Positions 1-8,592 of a DNA stretch of 64,000 bases are shown piece after piece. This DNA comes from UBA2241 sp963777895 (GTDB lineage Bacteria > Actinomycetota > Thermoleophilia > UBA2241). The stretch spans positions 1-64,000 of the forward strand of contig CAVZSF010000007.1 of assembly GCA_963777895.1 (NCBI GenBank), read 5' to 3'. A model generated the notes under the pieces. It made no database searches. It had not been told where the DNA came from and saw nothing but the letters and a program-made list of their open reading frames with translations. The position numbers and the translations under genes are program-made. The stretch's first letter is position 1. Every line of letters begins with the position of its first letter.

Positions 1-1048
1 CTCGCCGAGGGCAGCGAGCAGGGCTACGTATCGGCCGACCACGTCGCCGACGCGCTGCAGGACGTCGAACTGACGCCCGAGCAGCTCGACGAGATCCTGG
101 TCGCCTTCCACGACCTGGGCATCGACGTGGTCGAGGGCGAGCAAGCGCCCGCGGCCGACGCGGAACCTGCCCCCGAGGAGGAGGACGAGAAGAAGCTCGA
201 CCTCTCCACGAAGGGCGGGCCCGTGAGCGACCCGGTTCGCCTCTACCTGCGCGAGATCGGCAAGGTGCCGCTGCTCACGGCGCAGCAGGAGGTGGCGCTC
301 GCCAAGCGCATCGAGCGCAAGGACATGGAGGCGAAGGCCGCGCTCATCGAGGCCAACCTTCGCCTCGTCGTCTCGATCGCGAAGCGCTACGTCGGCCGTG
401 GCATGACCCTGCTCGACCTGGTGCAAGAGGGCAACCTTGGGCTCATCAGGGCGGTCGAGAAGTTCGACTGGCGCAGGGGCTTCAAGTTCAGCACGTACGC
501 GACCTGGTGGATCAGGCAGGCCATCACGCGCGCGATCGCCGACAAGTCGCGCAACATCCGCCTGCCCGTGCACATGGTGGAGACGATCACCAAGCTCATC
601 CGCATCCAGCGGCAGCTCCTGCAGGACATGGGCCGCGACCCGTCGCCGGAGGAGATCGCGGCCGAGATGGGCATCACGCCCGACCGGGTCCAGGAGATCC
701 TGAAGATCAGCCAGGAGACGGTGAGCCTCGAGAGCCCGGTGGGTGACGAAGGCGACTCGCAGCTCGGCGACTTCGTCGAGGACGAGCGCGCCGTCGCGCC
801 GCTCGAGGCCGTCGACGAGGTCATGCAGAACGAGGAGCTCGACCGCGTCCTCGCCCTGCTGACCAAGCGCGAGCGCACCGTGCTGGAGCTGCGCTACGGC
901 TTGCGTGGCGGCAATCCCATGACGCTCGAAGAGGTGGGTAAGCGCTTCGGCGTGACGCGCGAGCGCATCCGGCAGATCGAGGTCAAGACGCTTGTCCAAG
1001 CTCAAGGCGTACCGCGAGGCGCAGCACCTGCGCGAGTTCCTCGAGTAG
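1..1048 (+). CDS. rpoD: RNA polymerase primary sigma factor RpoD, 5'-truncated, one frameshift
   Basis: Housekeeping sigma-70 that directs RNA polymerase to -10/-35 promoters. The gene enters from the left edge; the first ~60 residues look like region 1.1 followed by an acidic linker. Region 1.2 (PVRLYLREIGKVPLLT), region 2 (ANLRLVVSIAKRY, LDLVQEGNLGLIRAVEKFD, FSTYATWWIRQAI), region 3 and region 4 (LRYGL, TLEEVGKRFGVTRERIRQIE) are all visible. After RQIEVKTL at about position 990 one extra T shifts the frame; skipping it restores the usual ending SKLKAYREAQHLREFLE and a TAG stop at 1046-1048. Complete conservation around it suggests a sequence error, not a mutant. The longer open frame to 1347 is an artefact of the shift. 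Confidence 0.95.
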
Positions 1049-1349
1049 CGGCGGGCCCGGTGGAGCGGGGCGAAGCGCCTCGCTCCGGCGGCGGCCGCGA
1101 GTTCGGCGTCGTCGGCGCGCGCAGAGACGCCGGCGGTCGCCACACGCTGCCCGGCTTTCCGCCTTCAGCGTGCTCTTGTCCGACTGGCGCATCGGTCGGC
1201 GTGAGCTTGTGCAAGGCGTCACGTTTTCGTCCGCAGGCATCTGCGCATATCGAAAGTGGGTCCCGGCGGCCGGGCCGACCACCATCCGGCGCCGGCCGCC
1301 GGGACCAGCTCTCGATCCGACATGACGCCCGCACGGGCAAGAGGTGACC
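1049..1349. other. intergenic region downstream of rpoD
   Basis: No gene supported. It contains the strong hairpin at 1260-1305 described separately; the ORFs here on both strands are GC-rich shadows. Confidence 0.6.
1260..1305 (+). terminator. hairpin between rpoD and the radical SAM gene
   Basis: Perfect 14-bp inverted repeat (GTCCCGGCGGCCGG at 1260-1273 and its complement at 1292-1305) with an 18-nt loop that has its own short GCCG/CGGC stem. No U-tract, as is common for GC-rich Actinomycetota. It lies ~210 nt after rpoD and 44 nt before the next start; probable terminator or leader structure. Confidence 0.5.
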
Positions 1350-2799
1350 ATGGACCAGGCACAGGTGCTGCTCGTCTTCCCCGGCTCACTCTACGGCGAG
1401 ACCTGGGCCGAGGGCCCGGCCGTCAAGCCCGAGCTCGTCAGCCTCTTCACCGAGCTTCGCCGGGCCGGCCACCACGTCGACGTGCTCGACCTCGAGGCCG
1501 AGTTCGGCAACCCCGCCGACGACGAAGCGCGTGACGCCTTCGTCAACGGCGCCGAGCAGCGCTTGCGCGGCCTCGGCGCCGACCTCGTCGTGATCTCCTG
1601 CTGGTCGGCGCAGCAGTACGCCGCCGCGGTCCTCGTCGCCGAGCGCGTCCGCCGCCATCATCCCGACGCGGCGATCGCCGTCGCCGGCTACCACGTCACC
1701 GTGCGGCCCGCCGACTTCGAGTACGAGGGCTCGCCGTTCGACTGGCTGGTCGTGGGCGAGGCCGAGAACGCCGTGCTGGCCATCGCCAAGGCGGTCGCCG
1801 AGGGCGAGCGTCCGCACGGGTCGTCCCCGGCAGCTCGAAGGGACGCCCTTCCCGCTGGACGCGGCCCATCTGCCGGACTTCGCGGCCTACCCCTACGCCC
1901 GTGAGGGCATCGCCGAGCTGGGCGTCTTCCTGAGCCGGGGTTGTCCGTACAACGCGCCCGCCTGTCTGCTGCGGCCGGGCGGCGGCGGCTGGCATTCCTA
2001 CAGTCCGGACGACGCGGTGAAGCTGCTGGCCGCCGCGGTGGCGCTGCATCCGCGCCGCCTCGACGTGCTCGACCCGGCCTTCGGCTACGACCCGGCGTGG
2101 CGGCGCGCCATCCTGCAGCGCGCCGTGGCCGCCGACCGCCGCGATCTGCGGCCTCCATCACGGGACGTCCCGACGCCTTGACGCGCGCCGACCTCGACCT
2201 GATGTACGCCGCCCGCGTGCGGCTGCGGCTCGACGTCGGCACGCTCTCACCGTCGTTGCTCGCCCGCACCGGTGGCGCCCCGCATCCGCGGCGCGCCGTC
2301 GAGCACGCCCTTGACCTGCTGGCCTACGCCAACGCGAAGGGCATCCTCACGCTGGCCTCGTTCACCTTCAACCAGCCGGGCGAGACCGCGGCGAGCGCGC
2401 GCGAGACCCTCGCCGCCCTCGAGCGACTTCGTCGCGGCCGTGCCCAACGCGTCCGTCTACCTGCAGGCCGAGTCCTGGGCGTACGTCGCCGCCGGCGAAC
2501 CGGCCGCCGACCTCGACGCGCGGGCGCAGCGGTACGGCACGCGCATCCTGCACCCGGAGTGGTGGAAGGAGGCGGCTCCGTACGAGGCGGCCGCCAAGGC
2601 GGTCGTCGCCAGCGCCGAGCTGGCAGAGCTCGAGCCGGGCGACGACACCTACTGGCGGCCGCGCTTCCAGGAGCTGCAGGGCGGCCTCGAGGACAAGCTC
2701 ACCTACGAGGCCCAGCGGGGCCTGCGCAGCCACGAGTCCGTCGGGTCGGCCGCCTACGGCGTGCCGAGCGGCTGGTGGGTGGAGCCGCGCTGGCACTGA
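1350..2799 (+). CDS. B12-binding radical SAM-like protein, several frameshifts
   Basis: The N-terminal ~160 residues form a cobalamin-binding-like Rossmann domain (QVLLVFPGSLYG, VVISCWSAQQY, AVAGYHVTV, WLVVGEAE). A radical-SAM TIM-barrel-like part follows (GVFLSRGCPYNAPACLL, DALTRADLDLMYAARVRLRLDVGT, FTFNQPGETAASA). Reading requires shifts at about 1.82, 2.15 and 2.42 kb, moving between frames 3 and 1; it ends with TGA at 2799. The cluster motif reads CxxxAxxC instead of CxxxCxxC, so [4Fe-4S] binding may be impaired unless this is a base error. The start is taken at ATG 1350, three bases after an AGAGGTG. Substrate unknown; no neighbour identifies the pathway. Confidence 0.7.
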
Positions 2800-2834
2800 G
2801 TGCCGGGCAGCGGCGCGCGAGGCTCCTACGATGT

Positions 2835-2863
2835 TTGTGAGCCCCCTGCCCATCCCCTATACT
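2835..2863 (+). promoter_or_regulatory. promoter of tRNA-Asn
   Basis: TTGTGA (2835-2840) and TATACT (2858-2863) are separated by 17 nt and lie 17 nt before the tRNA 5' end, a good match to the primary sigma consensus. Confidence 0.6.
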
Positions 2864-2879
2864 TCACCGGCCGGAGCGG

Positions 2880-2955
2880 TCCTCGGTAGCTCAATCGGTA
2901 GAGCATTCGGCTGTTAACCGAAGGGTTGCAGGTTCGAGTCCTACCCGAGGAGCCA
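2880..2955 (+). tRNA. tRNA-Asn (anticodon GTT)
   Basis: Seven-bp acceptor stem TCCTCGG/CCGAGGA, D-loop GCTCAATCGGTAGAGC, anticodon loop with GTT, T-arm GGTTCGAGTCC, discriminator G and encoded CCA (2953-2955). Cloverleaf folds by eye without mismatch in the acceptor stem. Confidence 0.97.
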
Positions 2956-3120
2956 GTTTCTGATCGGGCGCCCCAGCTGCGAGGCTAGGGCGCCCGTTTC
3001 GTGCTTCGGATTCGCGGCGATTGTTCAGCCCGGAATCGACCGTCTTCCCTCCGTTTGTCCTCCTTGACCACGCACGTATCACTTGCTCTTCGGGGCAGGC
3101 CCAGCATGCCATGATCGAGG

Positions 3121-3528
3121 CTACGGTGATCTCCCGAGGACCGAAGCGTCGCTCACCCGCCAAGGGCTTCGTGCCGTCTTCGTCAGGGTGATAAGCAGCT
3201 CGTAGCGGTCCTTCTCGCTGGAGGCGGACGCTGTGCTGACCTCGATTGCGGCGACGAGCTGTACCTCGTCCTCTCGCGCCTTGGTCACGGGTCCCAGTGC
3301 GACGAGACGCACATCTGCGTCTCGAAGATCCAGGCTCTTGCGCAGAAGGCCCATGAGTTCGGCAGAGAGTCGCGCCTTGGCCGGACCGTGCGTAGTGGCC
3401 GGTAGTCCGAAGAGCGACACGGCAGCCGGGACGGCCCCATTGGGCAGATCACATCCGCCGGCTGTGCTGGGCACGGGTCGCCGTAATGACCATCTCTCGC
3501 AGCTTGCGCTGGGAGCGCGATGGACCAA
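3121..3528 (-). CDS. hypothetical protein, possible gene remnant
   Basis: A 135-residue frame whose last ~65 residues look protein-like: alternating hydrophobic strands in RLVALGPVTKAREDEVQLVA and DRYELLITLTKTARSPWRVS, similar in style to NTF2-like or lipoprotein C-terminal domains. The N-terminal half is composition-biased and lacks a convincing ribosome site, so the gene may be truncated or frameshifted at its 5' end. It sits between tRNA-Asn and the metallophosphatase gene, same strand as the latter. No function assigned. Confidence 0.35.
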   Translation of the reverse strand: MVHRAPSASCERWSLRRPVPSTAGGCDLPNGAVPAAVSLFGLPATTHGPAKARLSAELMGLLRKSLDLRDADVRLVALGPVTKAREDEVQLVAAIEVSTASASSEKDRYELLITLTKTARSPWRVSDASVLGRSP

Positions 3529-3623
3529 CTCGAGCGCGACCTGCTGGCGCGCAGCACCGAGCTCGTGGTTGTCGAGGTCGGGAGCGGCGGCGGCTCAGTG
3601 GAGGCCGGGACCAACATCGGCGG

Positions 3624-4772
3624 TCACTGCGCGGCGTTCTCGCTCATGCTCGCCATGCCGTCTATCTGGATGAGGGTGTTGTCCTGAGTCGGCCCATAGT
3701 CGTAGACGTAGCTGTGGAATCGGAGGATGGGTAGCGTGGCGGGGTTCGAGTCGTTGTCGAGCAGAGCCAGGTCGCTGAACCCCACGTAGATGTTCCCGTC
3801 TCCTCCGAGGCCGCCGTCGGCGCCGAAAGCCACCGCGTCATAAGCATCGGGCGTCCCCTGTTCGTTGTAGGGCTTTGGCGCGGCGCCGCCCATGCCCTGT
3901 GTGATGTAGTAGGGCTTCCCGGTCTCGTGGTGATCGCGGTAGTTGTGGACATGGCCTTGGAACACCACGTCGACCCCGTACTTGTCGAACAAGCTGGCAA
4001 GCCCGTTGCGCTCTGCCGTGCAGTCAGGTGTGCCGCCGCCACCATAGGGGTCTGAACTCTTCGGGTCGAAGAGCGGATAGTGCGTACACACGATGATCCA
4101 GTTGTTGTCTCCCTCGCCCGCATGGATCGCCTGCAGGCGGCGAACCAGCCATTTCGCTTGAGCTGAGTTCTGGGAGTCGGTCTCACTGATGTAGCCGATG
4201 TACCCGAGTCTCGTATCGCTGGCAGTCGACACCATCAGGAAATGGGCATGGTTGGTCGTGCTCGTGTCCCCTAATGTGAACTCGTAGTAGTCCTGCGGAC
4301 CTCCCCCGAGATCATCATTTGCCTGCGTCGTGGCGACCGGGTTGTTCGTTGGCGAGAACTTGGCGTGATAACGAGCATGCTCAGCCGCATCGATCAAGTC
4401 CTCATGGTTCCCAGGAGTGAAGTAGGTGGGCCAGGTCGGCTGCACGATACCGGCTCCACTATGACGAGCAGCGCTGATCCAATTGTCGTAGAGCGTATCA
4501 AGCCAAGTGCTGGTGTGAGTGTCGTTTTGGGAGACGTTCACGAAGTCGCCGACCGCAAGGCTGCCGTCATAGCCGAGGTGTTCCAGATTGTCCACAAGGT
4601 AGGTGAACCTCGGCTCAGCACCTTGTTGGTCGACACCGGCTCGGGTATCGCCCCACACCGTCACCTCGAAAGCATGGGCTGGCTCTGGCTTGTCGACTGC
4701 CTTGGCAACAGGAAGAAGGCCAAGAGCCACGGTAGCGAGCGCCAGAAGTGTAATCATGGTTGTCTTCTTCAT
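3624..4772 (-). CDS. secreted calcineurin-like metallophosphoesterase
   Basis: 382-residue exported phosphoesterase. A Sec signal peptide (MKKTTMITLLALATVALGLLPVAKA) precedes the catalytic domain. Dimetal-binding motifs occur in order: WGDTRAG, VGDFVN, GNHED, CTHYP and GHVHNYR, as in purple acid phosphatase-like enzymes. The start at 4772 is chosen because it lies 5 nt after GGGGAG; the ATG three bases upstream is only 2 nt away. Substrate unknown (extracellular phosphomonoester or diester). Intact, unlike many neighbours. It is transcribed away from the small secreted gene at 4968. Confidence 0.85.
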   Translation of the reverse strand: MKKTTMITLLALATVALGLLPVAKAVDKPEPAHAFEVTVWGDTRAGVDQQGAEPRFTYLVDNLEHLGYDGSLAVGDFVNVSQNDTHTSTWLDTLYDNWISAARHSGAGIVQPTWPTYFTPGNHEDLIDAAEHARYHAKFSPTNNPVATTQANDDLGGGPQDYYEFTLGDTSTTNHAHFLMVSTASDTRLGYIGYISETDSQNSAQAKWLVRRLQAIHAGEGDNNWIIVCTHYPLFDPKSSDPYGGGGTPDCTAERNGLASLFDKYGVDVVFQGHVHNYRDHHETGKPYYITQGMGGAAPKPYNEQGTPDAYDAVAFGADGGLGGDGNIYVGFSDLALLDNDSNPATLPILRFHSYVYDYGPTQDNTLIQIDGMASMSENAAQ

Positions 4773-4774
4773 CA

Positions 4775-4810
4775 TGACTCCCCTCACGATGGTGACTCCC
4801 CTCACGATCG
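4775..4810. repeat. 18-bp tandem duplication over the metallophosphatase ribosome site
   Basis: TGACTCCCCTCACGATGG at 4775-4792 is repeated at 4793-4810 with one base changed at position 17. On the minus strand each copy contains GAGGGGAGTCA, so the Shine-Dalgarno region is present twice. Confidence 0.8.
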
Positions 4811-4967
4811 ACCTCGCCGGGATGGTGTTTGCGCCTCACCTCCTCGCCGGTTGGCTCCTCTCCGACCTGCCAGGGTTGACATCGGCACGCTTCGATTCAG
4901 CCGCGCAGAACGGTGCCATGCGTCCTTCGCATGCTATTCTCGAACATGGTCAACGGAGGGGGGTCCG

Positions 4968-5437
4968 ATGCCAATCCGAATTGTCCTCGCACTCTGCGTT
5001 GCGTGCGCTGTCGTGCTGACCATGCCGGCGGTCGCATCGGCCGAAGCGCCTGCGACAGCCGGTCGTCACCGTCGTGGAAACGCGTCCGCCCGACCCGGCG
5101 CTCGACGAATTCAATCTCGAGCTCGTGAGCTGGGCCGACGAAAACGTGGGGTCGGGCGTTCGCCAATGGCAAACTGGCCAGCAGGAAGGGGATTGTGATC
5201 CTCAGAACAGAGAACGGTGGCAAGGTCTGGCGGCTCACCTCGTACGATGGTCGTAGCGGACCGGCTATTCGCTCGGTGGTGTCGGTGACCGCGCTCGATC
5301 GACGCAGTTGCCTCGCCGTGGGGATAGACGTCGGCGACGATGACTCCCCCTGGGTCTCGGTCACGACCGACAAGGGCTACGCATGGACCTACCTCGATCT
5401 CGACACCCTCGGGCTCGGGTGGAAGCCGCGCCTCTGA
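4968..5437 (+). pseudogene. small exported protein with BNR-like motifs, two frameshifts
   Basis: ATG at 4968 follows GGAGGGGGG and opens a clear signal peptide (MPIRIVLALCVACAVVLTMPAVASA). Coding continues in frame 1 (RPPDPALDEFNLELVSWADENVGSGVRQW by 5074) and then frame 2 from about 5190, with two Asp-box/BNR-like stretches (TENGGKVWRLTS, TTDKGYAW) before TGA at 5437. About 155 residues if the two shifts are corrected. BNR repeats form beta-propeller blades in sialidase-like and YCF48-like proteins; two blades alone suggest a fragment. It could be a damaged gene or an intact short gene with sequence errors. Confidence 0.5.
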
Positions 5438-5456
5438 GCCCGTGTTTCGGCCCAGG

Positions 5457-6953
5457 TCAGCGAAGGGCTAGCTCCCGCTCGGCGCCGGCGACGATCTCGC
5501 GCAGCTCGCGCGGCGACGTCCTCGGGCAGCGGCTCCGGCACGTGCGTCTCGAGGATCCGTCTGGCCTCGACCAGGGCGCGGTCGTAGAGCGTGGTCGAGC
5601 CGGCGGCGGTCCAGTCCTCCCGGACCCGCCGGTCGATGAGCGCGCTGCGCGACTGGCCCCTCATCCCCTTGAAGGTGTCGTCGTGCGAGAGGAAGTCGCT
5701 GAACGGGCCGACCTCGGCGATGACGTCGACCGACAGGGTCTGCGTCGTTCACCGGGATGCCCGGCACGCAGTACTTGACCATGCGCGCGAACTCGGCGTC
5801 CATGACGAGTTGCGCGTAGTCGATGGTGACGCCCGATTCCAGCATCCCCAGCCCGTAGATCAGGTTGGCCCCTGCCAACGCCGGCAGCAGGCTGGTGATC
5901 GTCTTCTCGTGGCCGGATTGGGCGTCCGCCACTTTGGAGTCGCCCTACGCACCGGCGACCCAGCTGGGGAGGAGGTAGAAGCGCGCCAGGCAGGCGACCC
6001 CGGCGCCGATGAGGGCGCATTCCGGCGTTGCCGACCGAGGCCGTGGCGAAGCGCAGGTCCATCGCCGTGGTCGACGAGCCGTAGATGACCGGCGTGCCGG
6101 GCGAGGTCAGCTGCGCCAGCGTGATGCCGGCGAGGACCTCCGCGTTATGCGTGACGAGCGTGCCGGCGAGGTTCACCGGGGAGGAGGCGCCCGCCATCGC
6201 CATCGAGAGCACGTTGACCGGGATGCCGGCGCGCGCGCCCTCGATGATGATCTCGGCAGGCGTCCTTGACGAGCTTGAGCGGGCTGACGGGGCAGGTCAG
6301 GAAGCTGAGGATGGGGCGGCGGCGCAGCGCGTCGGCTCCGCCGACGATCGCCGCCGCCATCTCGACCATCTTCTTCGCGCAGAAGCCCGAGAGCGGCCCG
6401 ATGGTGGCGTGCTTCGTCGTGTTGCTGAAGATCGCCTCGGCGTTGTGCAGGGCGGCGACGTCCTGCGGGACGTCGTGGGCGCCCAGGGGGCGCTCCACGA
6501 CGTCGATCTCGGGCAGGGCGTCGATGATCCGCGTGCAGTCGGCGACGTCCTGCTTGCGCGACTCGTGCAGCTCGCCGGTGTACGGGTCGACGACCTGGAT
6601 GCCCTCGCCGAAGTTGGTGAAGCCGACGCGGCCGTCCTCGAGGACGACGTCGTTGGCCGGGTCGCGGCCGCACATGATGACCTTCGAGGCGGCGCCGAGC
6701 GGATGGCGTCCTCGACGACGTGCTCCGGTATGCGGACCACGGCCCCTCGTCCCCCCGGCACGACGGCGCTCGCGGTCGACGGCGGCTCCGCCGCCCTCGA
6801 AGATCGCGAGCGCCTCCTCGTCCTCGACGAACACGCCGGTCCGCTCGAGCACCTCGAGCGTCGCCAGATGGATCTGCTCGAGCTCGTCCGGGGTGAACAC
6901 CTCGAGCTTCAGACCCCCGCTGCGCGGGCGCCCGCCCGCGGGTTCCGTTTCAT
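5457..6953 (-). CDS. mttB: trimethylamine--corrinoid methyltransferase MttB with in-frame amber (pyrrolysine) codon
   Basis: Transfers a methyl group from trimethylamine to a corrinoid protein, the first step of TMA demethylation in the cytoplasm. Start ATG 6953 follows GGGGAGGTGGCG. Conserved stretches: FTPDELEQIHLATLEVLERTG, GFTNFGEGIQVVDPYTGEL, SGFCAKKMVEMA, MAMAGASSPVNLAGTLV, SPGTPVIYGSSTTAMDLR, SGHEKTITSLLPALAGANLI. In-frame TAG at 5947-5945 sits in PSWVAGAOGDSKVADAQ (O = TAG), at about residue 336; the characterised archaeal enzyme has pyrrolysine near residue 334. The total span equals ~498 codons, the family length. Frameshifts near the start, ~6.75, ~6.26, ~6.02, ~5.75 and ~5.51 kb look like single-base errors (e.g. 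one extra G before AATGC at ~6.02 kb). Confidence 0.9.
5945..5947 (-). promoter_or_regulatory. in-frame UAG codon of mttB, predicted pyrrolysine
   Basis: TAG on the minus strand between codons for PSWVAGA and GDSKVADAQ. Flanking codons in the same frame continue MttB homology both ways (LARFYLLPSWVAG before; SGHEKTITSLL after). It is a recoding signal, not a stop, if the cell makes Pyl-tRNA. Confidence 0.85.
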
Positions 6954-6979
6954 CGCCACCTCCCCTGCGTGTCTGTGCC

Positions 6980-7027
6980 GATGACGCGACGGCGGCGGGT
7001 CGTCCGATCCGCCGCCGTCGCGTCATC
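6980..7027 (-). terminator. terminator hairpin after mtbB
   Basis: Perfect 19-bp inverted repeat (6980-6998 with 7009-7027), 10-nt loop, 13 nt after the mtbB stop and 27 nt before the mttB start. It suggests mtbB is terminated here and mttB depends on read-through or its own promoter. Confidence 0.7.
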
Positions 7028-7040
7028 AGCCGGCGCCGTC

Positions 7041-8453
7041 TCAGACCGGCGCCGACTCCTTCAGCCCCGTCCGCTCCTTGAAGCGCTCGACGCAGTTGAC
7101 CTCCACGTCGAGCACCCGGGCGATGTTGAACTTCGCCTCGATCAGGTTCGCCTGCCAGGGATGGCTGATCGCGTAGCTGTGGATCCGTCCGAAGCCGAAC
7201 TGGTCCCTGATGTCGGTCATGACGGCCGGGTCGCTCAGGTCGAACGGCGTCACCCCGAGCTTGGCGGCCACGTACTCCTTCGCTTCCTTGAGGCGCATAC
7301 CGCGGGTCATTTGCATCCTGGCCACGAGATCTCCCCCGGCCCGGATACCGCCCATGCCCGCTGCCTGCGCGTGGGCGTTGTGCATCCCATGGGGATCGCC
7401 CGAACCCACCTACAAGCCGTCGAGGCGCAGGAGGTCGACGCAGGCCTTGGCGCTCCGGCACACGGCGTCACCCGGCGGATGCACGAACATCGGCACGCGC
7501 GCCGACGCCCATGCCCGCGTTCATGTGGACGGGGATCTCGGCCACGTCCATGCAGGGCTTCACCATGGCGATCGCCCGGGCCATGTTCCAGGCGCAGCTC
7601 TTGCCGGTGTTCACGTTCACGACCGGTCCGTACATGGTCGCGCCGGCCTTCTGCGACCACCTTGAGCTGCTCCAGCGGCCACATGCCGGCGAGCCGCTTG
7701 CCGTCGTACTCGAGCTGGCCGTGCATGCCGAGGACGAACTCGCCGGCCATGCCCAGCTGCACGCCCATCGTCGGATACTTCTTGCGGATGATCTCGGTGG
7801 CGCGCAGCGTCGCCCAGAACTCGGGGTCGCCGGAGGCGCCGGTGGTGTCGAAGTCGATGGCATCGGCGCCCGCCTCGTACATCACGTCGGCCATGCGGAC
7901 GGCGTCCTGCACGGCCATCTCGGCGGCCTCTTCGGCCGCCGCCCGCGCCTCGGCGATCTTGCCTTCGGGCAGCAGCGTCGACCAGTTGTCGCAGGGACCG
8001 TCGTCCTTCGCGTACAGCCCCAGGTTCGGCATGATGCCGTACTGCATCGGGGCGATGGTGCAGAGCAGGGCGTCGTGCAGGCGCTGCGCTTCGTAGGGCA
8101 GGATGGTGCGGATCACCTTGAGCGAGTAGTCGGCGGGGCAGAGCTCCAGCAGGTCGGCGCCCATCCACTGCTCGTAGGACTGCATGTCCTGCGTGCGCGT
8201 GGCGTGCGTCTTCATGCCGGTGCCGTCGCAGCTCAGCACGATCTCGTCGCCCAGGTCGACGCCGACGAAGCGCGCCGGCGAGGCGTAGATGTCGACGAGA
8301 TGGTCCATCTCGTCGCCGGTCAGCGGCTCGACCTTGGCGCGGCGCACCGCCTGGGCGACGCCGTCCTCGACGTCGGCGCGGATCTCGCTGCGCGTCATCC
8401 GCGCCAGCGATCCGTCGCCCATGCGGGTCGGGTATTCTCGGCTCCTCCGTCAC
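7041..8453 (-). CDS. mtbB: dimethylamine--corrinoid methyltransferase MtbB with in-frame amber (pyrrolysine) codon
   Basis: Methylates a corrinoid protein from dimethylamine. GTG 8453 lies 6 nt after GAGGGAGGG; one indel then leads into RMGDGSLARMTRSEIRADVEDG. Family stretches: GASGDPEFWATL, GMAGEFVLGMHGQLEYDG, AGATMYGPVVNVNTGKSCAW, HMNAGMGVGA, AGGDLVARMQMTRGMRLKEA, KEYVAAKLGV. In-frame TAG at 7412-7410 lies in VDLLRLDGLOVGSGDPHGM, at about residue 348; the known enzyme has pyrrolysine near residue 356 in a near-identical DGxOxGxGDPxGM setting. Span ~471 codons against ~467 in the family. Other shifts at ~7.65 and ~7.51 kb (one extra C in GCGCGTGCCG). Same strand as AOR (139-nt gap) and mttB. 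Confidence 0.92.
7410..7412 (-). promoter_or_regulatory. in-frame UAG codon of mtbB, predicted pyrrolysine
   Basis: TAG between DLLRLDGL and VGSGDPHGM, the canonical MtbB pyrrolysine site. Coding homology runs straight through in one frame for more than 20 residues on the 5' side and ~120 on the 3' side. Confidence 0.9.
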
Positions 8454-8592
8454 GCTGTCCCTCCCTCTGGTGCAGATCATGGGGCGGTCGTTGCCCCTCG
8501 GGCGTGGCACTATTGGATGCGCGGCGGGAGCGGGTGTCAATCGGCGAGCGCAGCCGCAGGAAGGCCGCGGATGCGCGCGCGCCGGCCGGCCC

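Noticed and set aside
990..1048. Programmed frameshift in rpoD
   Set aside because: No slippery sequence or stimulatory structure; a single extra T fits the general indel pattern of this window.
1350..2799. Radical SAM gene as PylB (pyrrolysine biosynthesis)
   Set aside because: It has an N-terminal B12-binding-like domain, is too long for PylB, and its cluster motif is degenerate; it is also on the other strand and unlinked.
2891..3163. 90-codon minus-strand ORF overlapping tRNA-Asn
   Set aside because: It runs through the tRNA gene and has no ribosome site.
5457..6953. Interpretation of mttB as a decayed pseudogene because of stops and frameshifts
   Set aside because: Every segment keeps family-level conservation in order, total length matches the family, and the one TAG in the corrected frame is exactly the Pyl site.
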